Part shown: in pieces, positions 1 to 9,720 of the stretch
Position numbering within the stretch: position 1 is the stretch's first letter
Layout: every line of letters begins with the position of its first letter
NCBI GenBank assembly: GCA_027603945.1
Contig: JADIIU010000160.1
Location: 1 to 26,196 of the forward strand
Length of the DNA stretch: 26,196 nt
Source: Terramyces sp. JEL0728
Taxonomy: Eukaryota; Chytridiomycota; Chytridiomycetes; Rhizophydiales; Terramycetaceae
Direction of reading: 5' to 3'
Notes under the pieces: model-generated
The model's database searches: none
Told to the model about the DNA's origin: nothing
What the model saw: only the letters and a program-made list of their open reading frames with translations
Program-made: the position numbers and the translations under genes

Positions 1-865
1 ACCAATCATCACACAACGAGGTCCTAGCCCGTTCAAGCAGAGACGACGGAACCCGGTTTCCTTGGCCAAGTTCCATAATCTGGAAGTGATAGATCCGCTA
101 CCGCCAGCACCTTCCTTGTTAATCATGGACAAGAGAGTATCAGCTGGGTGAGAAATAATAGCGGCTGCAACACCAGCAATAACACCAGATGCCATGTTAA
201 CCACAAAGTTGGTTGAAGACTTTGCAGTTTTTTGATTGATTCCAGTGAATTTGTAAATATTTTCAGCTGTATATCCTTGGACAGCAAATTTAGCCATAGT
301 ATACGGAATTTGCTTGAACAAAATTGGACCAAATCCAGAGTAGAAGCCTTTGATAACACCGTCTTGAGCAATGATTTTAGGGAAAGCACTGGCTAATCCA
401 GAAGCAAATCCAGGGTTGGACACCAAACGAATACGAGTAGCTTCAAGCGGACACAGGAAAATATCTGCAATAAATTCTGCACAAGCAGCTGCACCCAAGT
501 ATATTGGCAAACGCATTTGCCATGCCTTTTCATCTCCCAAAGACTGAGCAGCTTTTACCTTAAAGAATTCGACACCGCCAAATTTGAACCATCCTTGTAC
601 AAAGTAGCCAACAGCGGTTGGACCAAAACCAGTTGCTAAAGCAGCAACACCTTCCTTTGCGATAATTTGGCGGAATCCAGTAATCATACCTTTGTTGTAT
701 ACAGTAGGTTCTAATTGAATACGGGTTTTAACAACATCAACCGGGGTCAATGCACCGTGGGTTACACCACAGCAGATACCTCCAGCTAAAGCCCCTTTAG
801 TGAAATAAGCGAGGGTGAATGGTCCTTGTTCCTAACTTTAAATATATGATTACGTGCTTGCCCAT
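1..865 (-). CDS. MIR1: Mitochondrial phosphate carrier (MIR1/PiC type), 3' end beyond the window
   Basis: SLC25-family carrier that imports phosphate across the mitochondrial inner membrane. Exon 1 is 865-854, encoding only MGKH; a 22-nt intron at 832-853 (gt..ag) joins it in frame to EQGPFTLAYF; exon 2 runs from 831 off the left edge. Three carrier signatures are visible: PVDVVKTRIQ in repeat 1 followed by the MIR1-type block LEPTVYNKGM, PLEATRIRL in repeat 2, and PADTLLSMI in repeat 3. The short N-terminus before the first membrane helix resembles yeast Mir1. An in-frame ATG at 952 with a strong context (ACCATGG) would add 29 residues; I prefer 865 because the extra stretch crosses a T-rich run and has no family resemblance. 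The C-terminus lies outside the window. Divergent from BMT2. Confidence 0.93.
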
Positions 866-1023
866 TTCAATGTTAAGATGAGAAAAAAAAATCTTTTTAT
901 ACCCGTCAAGAACGTGGAGTTGTGGAGGTGGAATTACTGGTAACAAACCCATGGTGCCATTGAACGTGGATAAAAGCAATAAAGAATTTGGACATTAACA
1001 CGAATGAGGAGAGTGATTTTTTT

Positions 1024-1814
1024 ATGAAAAAAAAAGTAAAGCAACCCATCACCCAGAGAAAACCCATTAAAGATACACAGAAATTGATTTCGAAATTTCA
1101 TACGCTGAACAAGCAGCTATCGCAGTCAAAGAAGCAGGGAGATGCCGAGTCAACTGAGAAAATCAACAAAGAAATTCACGAATTGGGTGGATTGGATACA
1201 TACCAGCGAGCATCGTTGAAAGGCGGGAGTATGGATAAAGGGTATTTTAAGCTTGATTTAGATGGGGCTCGGCTGGAAAGTGGCTAGTGGATAAATTGAA
1301 GCAATTTAAACTGGTCAAAGCAAACTTACGGATGCTGGATGTTGGAGCGATATCCGGAGAGGTATACGTAAAGTACAACTTTATCAAAGCAACTTCAATT
1401 GATTTGAATTCCCAATCGCCACTGGTAATTAAACAGGATTTCTTTCTGCGACCAGTACCAACGACTGACCAGGACAAATTTGATATTGTTTGTTTATCAC
1501 TGGTGATAAATTTTGTTCCAGAAGCCGCGGATAGGGGAAGAATGTTAAAATTGGTAGCGCAGCATCTGGTGGAAAACGGATTGTTTTATCTGGTGCTACC
1601 TCTTCCATGCGTGGTAAATTCGCGTTATTGCACCAACGATCACTTGAAGGAAATGCTCTTTTCCCTAGGATACACGCTGGTCGTTGAACACCATTCAAAG
1701 AAGCTCGCATACTATTTATTCAGACTAAATGGAGAGCCTACTGAACAAACATTTAAAAAGGTAGAGCTTGCTCCTGGTCCAGCTCGAAATAATTTCTGCA
1801 TAACAATGACATAA
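1024..1814 (+). CDS. BMT2: 25S rRNA adenine-N(1) methyltransferase Bmt2
   Basis: Rossmann-fold SAM-dependent methyltransferase; the yeast family member makes m1A in helix 65 of 25S rRNA in the nucleolus. Exons are 1024-1241 and 1262-1814, separated by a 20-nt intron at 1242-1261; the product is 256 aa. Family blocks in order: basic N-terminus MKKKVKQPITQRK, LGGLDTYQRASLKGG, KWLVDKL, the SAM-binding segment MLDVGAISG, IDLNSQSP, QDFFLRPVP, FDIVCLSLVINFVP, LVLPLPCVVNSRY, SLGYTLV and the terminal FKK..APGPARNNF. Without splicing the reading frame stops shortly after SMDKG; splicing restores WGSAGKWLVDKL. Start chosen as the first in-frame ATG before the basic tail. Its stop codon lies 15 bp from the convergent carrier gene. 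Confidence 0.93.
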
Positions 1815-1829
1815 TATAATGTATTTGCA

Positions 1830-2735
1830 CTAGCCCACCACCATCTTTTGATGAGAATATTCTTTGGCAAAGACAGATCCCAAGGTAGATTTACCAGCTT
1901 CATACATAGGAAAGAACATTGAGCAAACACAGAACCTAAAATTAACGAAATTTACCACCACACGCTTCTAGCACCTCCTCCGACAAAGAATCCTCGTGTC
2001 CCGCTTTTCTTTAGCAATTCCTTGCCGACTACAAAGATGGACGCACTGGAACTTTTTGTCATGATGTTGGTTTTTATCACGTCAAAAGGTGTTGTTAAAA
2101 ATCCAGCAAGCCCTCCAGAAATACCGCCAAAAATTGTGGATTTAAACGTAGTAATATCATCAGGCTCTTGTCCAATATACGCCTGGTGTTTCTGTTTAAA
2201 AGAGTCGTATGTGGTAAATAGGATAACCATAAAAGGCCAGTCTCTGGCTGTAGTGCTCCAGAAACCTCTAAACAAGCCTTTGAGCCCTTGCTCTCTAACA
2301 ATCATTTTCACCGTCTCCAGTGCTGGGTTTCCATTTCCTATCGATTTTAAATCAACGCCAGACTGCAAACGAGCAGTGACAACTTCTCGTGGGACTTTGA
2401 CTATTGAAGATACTGTGTCGCCAGCGCACGCAGACATTGCAGACGCCAGAGTACTATCAATATTTTTCGTTGAAAGAAACGATTTGCTATATTCGTAAGT
2501 TGACAGCCGTAGTCCACCTTGTGGTGCTGCCAAGAGAAAACTAATCGTGAATCCACGTCCCAGATTTTTCAAGACTATCGGCTGGTGAGTTTGTAGTTGT
2601 GTCTTTAGGGTATCTAAGGGATGCATAATTGCGAACGCAGTTGCTAGTGCGAAGCCGCCCTGCAATTAATATTTTAGATACTGAAACGAAATTTATTCCT
2701 GTTTGTCTCTGCCAATCTGTCTTTTTGAAATCCAT
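1830..2735 (-). CDS. Mitochondrial carrier, S-adenosylmethionine-carrier-like
   Basis: SLC25 mitochondrial carrier of 287 aa. Exons: 2735-2682, 2659-1956, 1935-1830, with introns 2660-2681 (22 nt) and 1936-1955 (20 nt). The spliced protein begins MDFKKTDWQRQTGINFVS, then shows three carrier signatures: HPLDTLKTQLQ, VPREVVTARLQ and TPFDVIKTNIM. Internal blocks GLKGLFRGFWSTTARDWPF and GGISGGLAGFLTTPFDV match the layout of the SAM carrier (Pet8/SAMC) and plant SAMTL-like proteins. The last intron restores the sixth helix, WWFCVCSMFFPMYEAGKS; unspliced, the frame would stop right after WW. The exact substrate is uncertain: SAM transport is an inference from spacing and motif similarity, and another SLC25 substrate is possible. 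The gene is divergent from LEU2 and convergent with BMT2. Confidence 0.85.
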
Positions 2736-2841
2736 ATTGAGAATCAAAACTGAGAAAGTTTATATTTTTTTCATCTCTTGTTCATCCTTTTATCCCAACC
2801 AATCAAAGTCACCTACTGGCTGTGACACACGGAGCCGAAAG

Positions 2842-2855
2842 ATATAAAAGACCGC
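2842..2855 (+). promoter_or_regulatory. TATA element of LEU2
   Basis: The 14-mer atataaaagaccgc contains TATAAAA starting at 2843, 34 nt before the LEU2 ATG. The identical 14-mer occurs at 14820-14833 before the fifth P450 gene, also about 30 nt from its ATG. A CCAAT sequence lies upstream at 2799-2803. The role as a core promoter is inferred from position and motif. Confidence 0.6.
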
Positions 2856-2876
2856 ATGTGAAATATTAGTCTTGCA

Positions 2877-3999
2877 ATGACAAACCAAAAAAATATTATT
2901 CTGCTACCTGGCGATGGCGTTGGACCAGAGGTTGTTGCTGAAGCACAAAAAGTGCTGAATTTGATTCCTGGACTGGTATTTACCACACATTTAATTGGAG
3001 GATCAGCAATTGATGCTTCTGGTGATCCACTGCCAGACACCACTCTTGAAGCCTGCAGAAAAGCAGATGCGATACTATTGGGTGCTGTAGGTGGTCCGCA
3101 ATGGCCTAGACCTGCTACAAAAGAAAATCCAACTCCTGCCCGACCAGAGCAAGGGTTGCTCAAAATTCGCAAAGAACTAGATCTATTTGCAAATATTAGA
3201 CCTTGTTTCTTCCCTGGAACAACCCTGATTGATCACTCTCCCCTTCGTCCTGAAGTTGTTAAAGATGTAAAGTTTACAGTTGTCCGGGAATTGACCAGTG
3301 GTATTTATTTCGGAGACCGTACTGAAGAAAAGGATGGAATTGGTAAGCTGTGTCCTAATTTTAGCTCACGATGTAATGACTTATACCGTAGAAGAAGTCC
3401 AAAGAATTACCAGGGTTGCTGCCAACCTTGCCATGTTGCAAACCCCGCCATCACCAATCACTTCAATTGATAAGGCAAATGTGTTGGCAACATCAAGATT
3501 ATGGAGACGTGTAGTCACCGAAACTCTTGAAAAAGAATTCCCTCAAATCCCATTGTACCATAATCTAGTGGATTCGGCTGCTATGCACATGGTAATGAAT
3601 CCTCGCAAACTCAACGGAATTGTACTGACTGAAAATATGTTTGGTGATATCTTGTCTGATGAATCATCTGTGATTCCTGGCAGTTTGGGGCTGCTTCCAA
3701 GTGCGAGCTTGAACGGTTGGGGTGAAGCCAGTTTGGGATTGTACGAACCAATTCACGGCTCAGCACCAGATATTGCAGGACAGGGAATTGCAAACCCTAT
3801 CGGGACTATACTTAGTGCGGCGATGCTTCTTGAATGCTCACTTAACATGAAGAAGGAAGCTAGAGCTTTGGAAGAAGCTGTTGCCCATGTAATTGATGTA
3901 CAAAAGCTACGAACTAAAGACCTTGGCGGTGCTGCTACCACTTCGCAAGTCGGAGATGCAGTTGTTGCAGTGTTCAAACAAAAACTATCTCAAATATAA
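2877..3999 (+). CDS. LEU2: 3-isopropylmalate dehydrogenase
   Basis: NAD-dependent oxidative decarboxylation of 3-isopropylmalate, the third committed step of leucine synthesis. Exons 2877-3342 and 3365-3999 flank a 22-nt intron at 3343-3364; the protein is 366 aa, the usual family length. Recognisable blocks: [11 protein letters not shown] at the N-terminus, [41 protein letters not shown], then after the splice [40 protein letters not shown], the metal-binding region [20 protein letters not shown] and the cofactor loop [17 protein letters not shown]. Without splicing the frame runs into a wrong reading after [11 protein letters not shown]. The stop codon is 21 bp from the convergent VPS9 stop. 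Confidence 0.97.
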
Positions 4000-4020
4000 T
4001 CATCTACTATTCAAAACATT

Positions 4021-5223
4021 TTATTTCTTTTTTTGCAATTCAATTTCTTCATCAAACGATTCTTCAAACATTGGCGGTTTCTGTTGATTTTCAGATAGCG
4101 ACATTGCGATTGCCAAATCCAACTCGTATCTTTCACGATCAACATATTCGCGCTCCCTTCTCTCTGTTTCCTTGGCAGTAGGAGAGGGAAGATCCGGAGC
4201 GCCAAAGCTATTTGGAGTAAACACTTGCTCTTTTGGTGAAGTTGGATTCGAATTCATTAAATCGTCTGCGGTGCTCTTTACTTCCTTTATAAATGACCCA
4301 AAAAAATCCGTTACTTGAGAAGAAAATTGAGCAAATTCTTCCTTTGCGGATGCTGCAAATTTGTTTAGATTTGGTTCGCTCTCTTTTGTTTCTCCAGACC
4401 TATCGTTAGGATTTTTCAACCACTCAGATCGCTCTTGTTCAGAAAGAGTTAGAGACTTGTGAGACATGTTGTAAATAAATGACAGCGCACCCATCATATT
4501 CGTCATGCAATATTGGTTGTTTCCTTTTTCCATTTCTTGCGCGTTACGATATCTTGTAATATATTTAATATTGCTAATCAAATTTGGTGGATTTGCTCGA
4601 ACGATAACCAAAATCAGTGTCGGTAGGAGGGAATCGTTGTTGGACGTTTCGTTGTTTCCCCATTTCTTGATCAAATCTACATCAGAGCTGAATTACCAAC
4701 AATAATTTGCATTACGTTATGCAGAACAATCAGCTTGTCTCTTGGTGCTTTGTATCCGTTGATCCTCAAAAGCTCTGCTTGTGCAACCTCTAATGAAAGC
4801 GAAAAGTTGATTTTCAAGTCCAAGTGTCGTTCATCAATCCATGAAAAATTCTTGATTTGCTTTGATAGCAAAGCATTGGAACGATGTTCATCGGTGGTTG
4901 GAGCGCCAAACACCAAATCAAACACCTTTGCCATCACCAACTGGATTAATCATTTGTAACCTTTTCCCACCCTTCCCTTACATTTTCCTCATCAAAAGCC
5001 TGGTCTCCTTTGTCAATGAATGCCAAGTGATCCTGAGAATCCCCAAGTATTCCAGCCAAGAACTTTGCAATCAACTTTCTTTGCAACTGTAGCGTCTTTG
5101 CTTCCCGTTCAAACTGCACCAGAAAACTATATTAGTTCCACTATACTTTTTTAACTTTAGTTTCAACGGAGCTCCTTCTTTGCTCCTGAGCTGTGTGATA
5201 AACTTTTCATAATCAACCGGCAT
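4021..5223 (-). CDS. VPS9: VPS9-domain Rab5 (Vps21) guanine nucleotide exchange factor with C-terminal UIM
   Basis: Exchange factor for Rab5/Vps21 in endosomal and vacuolar sorting. Four exons (5223-5147, 5126-4961, 4940-4697, 4676-4021) are separated by three 20-nt introns at 5127-5146, 4941-4960 and 4677-4696; the product is 380 aa. The helical bundle preceding the domain starts DYEKFITQLRSKEG; then REGWEKLVMAKVFDLVFG, FSWIDERHLDL and KAPRDKLIVLHNVM lead into the catalytic core DSLLPTLILVIVRANPPNL (Asp about residue 177) and QYCMTNMMGALSFI (Tyr about 218), the positions equivalent to the Rabex-5 catalytic Asp and Tyr. Residues about 343-359 (ERYELDLAIAMSLSENQ) fit a ubiquitin-interacting motif; yeast Vps9 instead carries a CUE domain there. 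The final 20 residues are acidic then lysine-rich. Confidence 0.9.
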
Positions 5224-5251
5224 GATTCGCGGAAACAACTTTGCCTCAAAA

Positions 5252-6328
5252 ATGCAACTCGCACTCGTAACTGGCGCAAACGGATCGGTAGGCAAAGGAA
5301 TTTGCCAGCAACTCATCGAGACTTTTTCAGATATCCATTTGATCCTTGCATGCAGATCCCTCAAGAATGCTGAATTGGTAATTATTTCTAAACCAGACCA
5401 AACAGCAGTTATTGGACGAATTTGAAATCTACCCGAATCAAATCACTTGCATGCAATGCGATCTTTCCGATACAAATAGTGTATTCAATTTGGTCCAGAA
5501 AGTTAAAGATCGATTCGTGGTGTTGGATTATTTGTTCCTAAACGCAGGGATCCTTCCTGTCGAACGAATTGATTTATTTGAAGGAGTAAAAACACTTATC
5601 ACAGACCCTGGATACGTTGCAAGAACTGGTGGGGATATTATTGTTCAAGAAGTTGGACAGACAACTGCCCAAGGCTTGGGCCAAGTATTTGCTGCCAATG
5701 TCTTTGGTCATTATATCCTTGTCAAGGAATTTACCGACTTGCTAGCTGCCTCCGGCGCTGGCAAAATCATTTGGTGCTCTTCAACTACAGCCTCGGAAAC
5801 TTCATTCTTTAGTCCAGAGGATTTTCAATGTCTCGAAGGGTGCGTAATTTAAGTGTAATATTAGTCAAAAGCCATACGAATCATCAAAACGGCTGTGCGA
5901 ATTGATTAGTATTGGCATCAATGCCGAACTAAGAGAACGAAATGTCTATTCTTTCATTACATCGCCTGGAAATGTTTTATCAGGAATTACAAGGGGAGCC
6001 ATCAACGAATTTATGTTTCTTATTGCGTTAATGATCGTAACAGAATTTAATTTAGATGCGCATCTTGTTCTGCTCTGGAATAAATATAACTGGATATAAC
6101 GCAGCAACATCTGCCCTATGGATCGCCAAATCTGAGCCTGAAAGAATCAATCCAAACGTTTTGTATCACAGTGAAATCAATATCCTTGCTCAGCGCTGGG
6201 TCCGTTCAATTGAATTGAAATATGATAAAGTGGACGATGTCTCAACCAAAAAAGTCCTCCGCAAGATGAATTTGCTGTACGGCACTTACAAGCAGGAATG
6301 GATAAACAAAAAACACATTGTTCAATAA
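5252..6328 (+). CDS. ERG27: 3-keto-steroid reductase (sterol C-4 demethylation)
   Basis: Short-chain dehydrogenase that reduces the 3-keto group during removal of the sterol C-4 methyls (Erg25/Erg26/Erg27 complex at the ER). Exons: 5252-5377, 5397-5839, 5865-6036, 6056-6328; introns are 19, 25 and 19 nt; the protein is 337 aa. Motifs: TGANGSVGKG (residues 7-16) for NADPH, LACRSLKNAE, DYLFLNAGILPV, QVFAANVFGHYIL, IIWCSSTTA with the active-site Ser, and YESSK (194-198). Later blocks SPGNVLSGITRG and TGYNAATSALW match Erg27/HSD17B7. The second intron can also be read as 5844-5871 (28 nt), which stays in frame and replaces GQK with GC; the 25-nt form keeps the family spacing before PYESSK. An upstream in-frame ATG at 5222 would overlap the VPS9 start codon. 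Confidence 0.92.
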
Positions 6329-6330
6329 AT

Positions 6331-7539
6331 TTATGCATATTTTGGCTTCAACATCTTTGCAATAGTTTGGAGTTGGATATTAGAAGTCCCTTCATAGATC
6401 TGTCCAACCATTACATCTCTATAATACTTTTCAAGAATCAGGTCTCTGGTAAATCCAACACCACCGGTCCATTCTATTGCCAACGCAGCAGCTTTCTTTG
6501 CAACTTGTGCAGCAAATAATTTACACATGGCAGCTTCCATAACAAACGGCTTTCCTTCTTCCTTTAGCCTGGCTGCATTGTAAGTCATTAGTCTAGCTGC
6601 TTCAATTTCAGTCTGAACTTGAGCAAGCTGGAATTGCATTCCTTGAAAGTCACCAATAAATTGTCCAAACTGTTTCCTTTGGAAAGTATATGGGATGGCA
6701 GCATCTACTGCACCTTGCGCTAGACCAGTCATCAACGCACCAATTCCGATTCTTCCCTCATTCAAAATACCAATTGCGTACTTGTAGCCCTTACCAATTT
6801 CGCCCAAAACGTTTTCTTCAGGAACTTCAACATTGTCAAATGATAAAACGCACGTCGATGAGCTCCTAATTCCAAGTTTTTGTTCTTTCTTGGCGACTTG
6901 GACTCCCCAATCCTTTTCAACAATGAAACAAGTGATTCCTTTGTATCCCAAAGAAGGATCTACGGTCGCAAACACCAAGAATATATCTGCTTCAAACGAA
7001 TTGCTAATCCACATTTTGGTACCGTTCAAAATCCATTTGTTTCCGCTTTTGGTTGCTTTAGTCTGAAGGGCAAAAGCATCAGATCCTGCTCCAGCTTCTG
7101 ATAAGCAGAAGGAACCAACTTTTTCAGTTGCCAATGGAGCCAAGTATTTTTCCTTTTGTGCTTCTGTTCCGTATAAGCGTACTACGGTATTCACTACAGT
7201 ATTGTGGACGTCGCAGAGTGTAGCAACGGCTGGATCCACTTTTGCAAGCTGTTCAATTACCAAAATCGCAGACATGAACGAAGCTTCCGACCCGCCATAT
7301 TGAGAAGGTACTTCCAAGCCCATCAATCCATTGTCAAATAACCCTTGTAAAACTGTCTTGTCAAGCACTTCTTTTTCATCCATTTCACGCACTCTTGGAG
7401 CAATTACTTCATTGGAGAATTTAGCTACGGCTTCCTTGAACATTGTTTCTTCGGGGGTTAGATGGTGTAGCGATACAGTTCTGGCGACACTGCTGGATGA
7501 AAATAATCTTCCACGCAGGGTTTTGGCGATTCTAAACAT
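6331..7539 (-). CDS. ACADSB: Short/branched-chain acyl-CoA dehydrogenase, mitochondrial
   Basis: FAD-dependent dehydrogenase for 2-methyl-branched and short acyl-CoA, part of isoleucine catabolism and beta-oxidation in the mitochondrial matrix. Single exon, 402 aa. The first 26 residues ([20 protein letters not shown]...) are basic, Ser-rich and lack acidic residues, as expected for a matrix presequence. Family blocks: [126 protein letters not shown]-like [13 protein letters not shown], and [15 protein letters not shown], whose Glu (about residue 383) is the predicted catalytic base. Close in sequence to animal ACADSB. It is one of only three complete intronless genes here. Its stop lies 2 bp from the ERG27 stop. 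Confidence 0.95.
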   Translation of the reverse strand: MFRIAKTLRGRLFSSSSVARTVSLHHLTPEETMFKEAVAKFSNEVIAPRVREMDEKEVLDKTVLQGLFDNGLMGLEVPSQYGGSEASFMSAILVIEQLAKVDPAVATLCDVHNTVVNTVVRLYGTEAQKEKYLAPLATEKVGSFCLSEAGAGSDAFALQTKATKSGNKWILNGTKMWISNSFEADIFLVFATVDPSLGYKGITCFIVEKDWGVQVAKKEQKLGIRSSSTCVLSFDNVEVPEENVLGEIGKGYKYAIGILNEGRIGIGALMTGLAQGAVDAAIPYTFQRKQFGQFIGDFQGMQFQLAQVQTEIEAARLMTYNAARLKEEGKPFVMEAAMCKLFAAQVAKKAAALAIEWTGGVGFTRDLILEKYYRDVMVGQIYEGTSNIQLQTIAKMLKPKYA

Positions 7540-8039
7540 TTTTGAAAAAGTAAAAAATCCCCACTTTTAATTAATGGTCATCTGACGGAAATAATTAGGA
7601 GAATGTGTATCCTCGCACTGGGACATAGTCCCTCAGGCATAGTTTGAATCGCACTGCGTTCGTTGCTAGCTCCTGTTTCAAATAGGATAGTTACATGCCT
7701 GGTGCATTCGCAAAGCATCAATGCTGCCACTCAAGTAAGGTAGCCAACAACATTGTATGTATCTCAAAGAGCCCTTCACCGAACCCCTTAAAGATCCGTT
7801 GTACATTTTAGGTTACTTGAAACATTCCATAATTTTTCATCGACACTATGCAAGTACAGCTCAAGCATTTGCACAAATAACATGGTTCCAATCTGCAGAT
7901 GGTCGCTATAGCTCTGTGGAGATCTGCAACAAAGTGGGTTAAAGGCTGCGACCATTTGAATTTGCGGATGCCGGGCCATCTAAGATAATGGCTTGTGCAG
8001 CATGAGGCACACGACGGCTTTAGCAATTCTCGCCAATTA
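7540..8039. other. 500-bp divergent intergenic region upstream of the P450 array
   Basis: This is one of the longest non-coding stretches in the window and separates the acyl-CoA dehydrogenase (-) from the first P450 (+). No convincing gene or RNA is visible. It contains TCCTCGC near 7611 followed by GACATAGTCCCT near 7622; a similar pair (TCCTCGC, GACATAGCCCCT) occurs about 11320-11347 upstream of the third P450, so these may be shared control sites or relics of duplication. The region ends with a 12-codon upstream ORF described separately. Confidence 0.5.
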
Positions 8040-8040
8040 A
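8002..8040 (+). promoter_or_regulatory. Upstream ORF overlapping the start of the first P450
   Basis: ATG at 8002 opens a 12-codon frame (MRHTTALAILAN) whose TAA stop at 8038-8040 shares its last base with the P450 ATG at 8040 (TAATG). If the transcript includes it, termination and reinitiation could govern P450 translation. The transcript start is unknown, so its use is inferred. The flanking gcttgtgca just upstream also occurs directly before the second P450 ATG. Confidence 0.4.
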
Positions 8041-9583
8041 TGTCAATAAAGAGTGAAAGAATGAAAGATTACTACCGTGCTGCCGCAGGTGCGGTGGGGT
8101 TGGTCAGTGCAATTTGTTGGTACTTTAGAAACGATGCCGTAGGAACAAAAAGGATTGATTCCAAAGTTCAAAGGTTGCTCAGAATTAATAATAGGGCCAA
8201 ATCGCACTTGCCGGTTGTTGGAACTACCTTTTCCTTTTTGTCAAATATAGGCAGAATGTCTGAATACGTAACCGAAGAAGTTTTGGATCCTGATTACTCT
8301 GGTGCCAAAGTGTTCAGCAACCTGTTCATGGAACCCCTCATCATTATCAACGACCCGGAAAGCTTGGAATACGTAATGAACTCGAATTTTGACAATTATG
8401 TCAAAGGGCCATTGTGGGGCAAACGAGTATCTGAATTCCTGGGACATGGAATCTTCAATTCTGATGGACAAGATTGGTACATGCAGCGAAAGCTGGCTTC
8501 AAAGATTTTCACTGCCAGGGCATTCAAATCCAATATTGAAACTGTATTCGCTGATAATATCCAAACCTTTTTGCAAGTTATCAAAGACAGGGACGGACAA
8601 GCTGTGGATCTGCACGATTTGTTCCATAGATTCTTTATGGACTCGTTTGGAGAAATCGCATTCGGCGTAATACTTTACTTATGGTAGATTGAAATCCAGA
8701 GCTTGACCAAAGACAAAGTTCCGTTTGCCCAAGCATTTGACCGCATCCAAAAAGTAACCAGCGAAAGATTCTTTAATCCATTCTTCAATTTGACTGACAA
8801 GTTCATTTATCCCAATTTCAACGAGGACATTAAATTAATTCGTGAATTTGGATTGCAAGTTATCAATGACAGGAGAAAGGAAGAGAATTTACAGAGGAAT
8901 GATTTATTATCCTTGTTTATGAACTATGAAAACGAAGATGGAAGTAAGCTTACCGACGATCAATTGATTGACCATGTGCTGAATTTCTTGATTGCTGGAA
9001 GAGACACTACTGCACAAGGACTAAGTTGGACATTTTATTCCTTGTTTACTAATCCGCAAACGTTAGAATCATTGCAAAATGAAATTAATGCCAGTCTTCA
9101 GGATGAAATGGTGCCTAATTACGATACTGTAAAAAAGATGAAGTATGCGAATGCAGTTTTCAAAGAATGTAATATCTTTTTAATGCAGCCCTTCGTTTGT
9201 ATCCGTCTGTATCTCGAGAGGCAAAGTTAGCAGTCAGTAACGATACACTACCAAACGGGACACCGGTACCAGCGGGAACAGCGATTGGGTTCTTGCCCTA
9301 CGCTTTTGGTAGGAACAGTAAGATCTGGAGTGATCCATTGGAATTCCAACCAGAAAGATGGCTAACTGGCAAGCAACCAACGCAATATGAATATCCATCA
9401 TTCAACTGCGGGCCACGCATTTGTTTGGGAAAGACATTGGCAGAGATCCAAGGTGTTTTTGTTTTAGTCTGCATTCTCAAACGCTTCCACTTTACCATTG
9501 AAAATTTAGACAAGATTGTACCTGGCTGTAGTCTGACTTTTCCAATGAAACACGGGATGCAAGTCCGATTCCATGATAAATAA
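8040..9583 (+). CDS. Cytochrome P450, array copy 1
   Basis: Microsomal heme monooxygenase, 500 aa. Exons: 8040-8666, 8688-9168, 9189-9583; introns are 21 and 20 nt. An N-terminal membrane anchor (AAAGAVGLVSAICWYF) precedes a globular P450. I-helix AGRDTTAQ, K-helix ESLR (ExxR) formed across the second intron, PERW motif in FQPERW, and heme loop FNCGPRICLGK with the thiolate Cys about residue 448. The segment RLYPSVSRE and overall blocks resemble the CYP52/CYP86/CYP704 fatty-acid and alkane omega-hydroxylases; substrate is inferred only. The first intron, after MDSFGEIAFG, is at the site shared by all five copies; the second is private to this copy. This copy is the most divergent of the array. 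ATG 8040 was preferred to ATG 8061. The stop codon overlaps an AATAAA at 9579-9584. Confidence 0.93.
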
Positions 9584-9720
9584 ACATCTCTTGATAAGCA
9601 ACCAGGTTTCAGGCTTTCATTCTTATCATGTGAGCAAAATCTGTGTATAGCTCCAGCCACTATGCAGGCCCGTCCCCCGCACATTGTATTTAAGCTTTTA
9701 CACATAAAACAGCTTGTGCA

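Noticed and set aside
903..952. An upstream phosphate-carrier exon ending PPPQLHVLDG with a 71-nt intron at 832-902
   Set aside because: The GT-AG splice puts the downstream carrier block out of frame, whereas the 22-nt intron at 832-853 joins perfectly.
988..1287. Two separate small genes in the BMT2 locus
   Set aside because: Both frames match consecutive parts of one methyltransferase and are joined by a 20-nt intron.
7757..7942. 61-aa ORF upstream of the P450 array
   Set aside because: No recognisable domain and its start overlaps a GTATGT-like sequence; more likely regulatory DNA.
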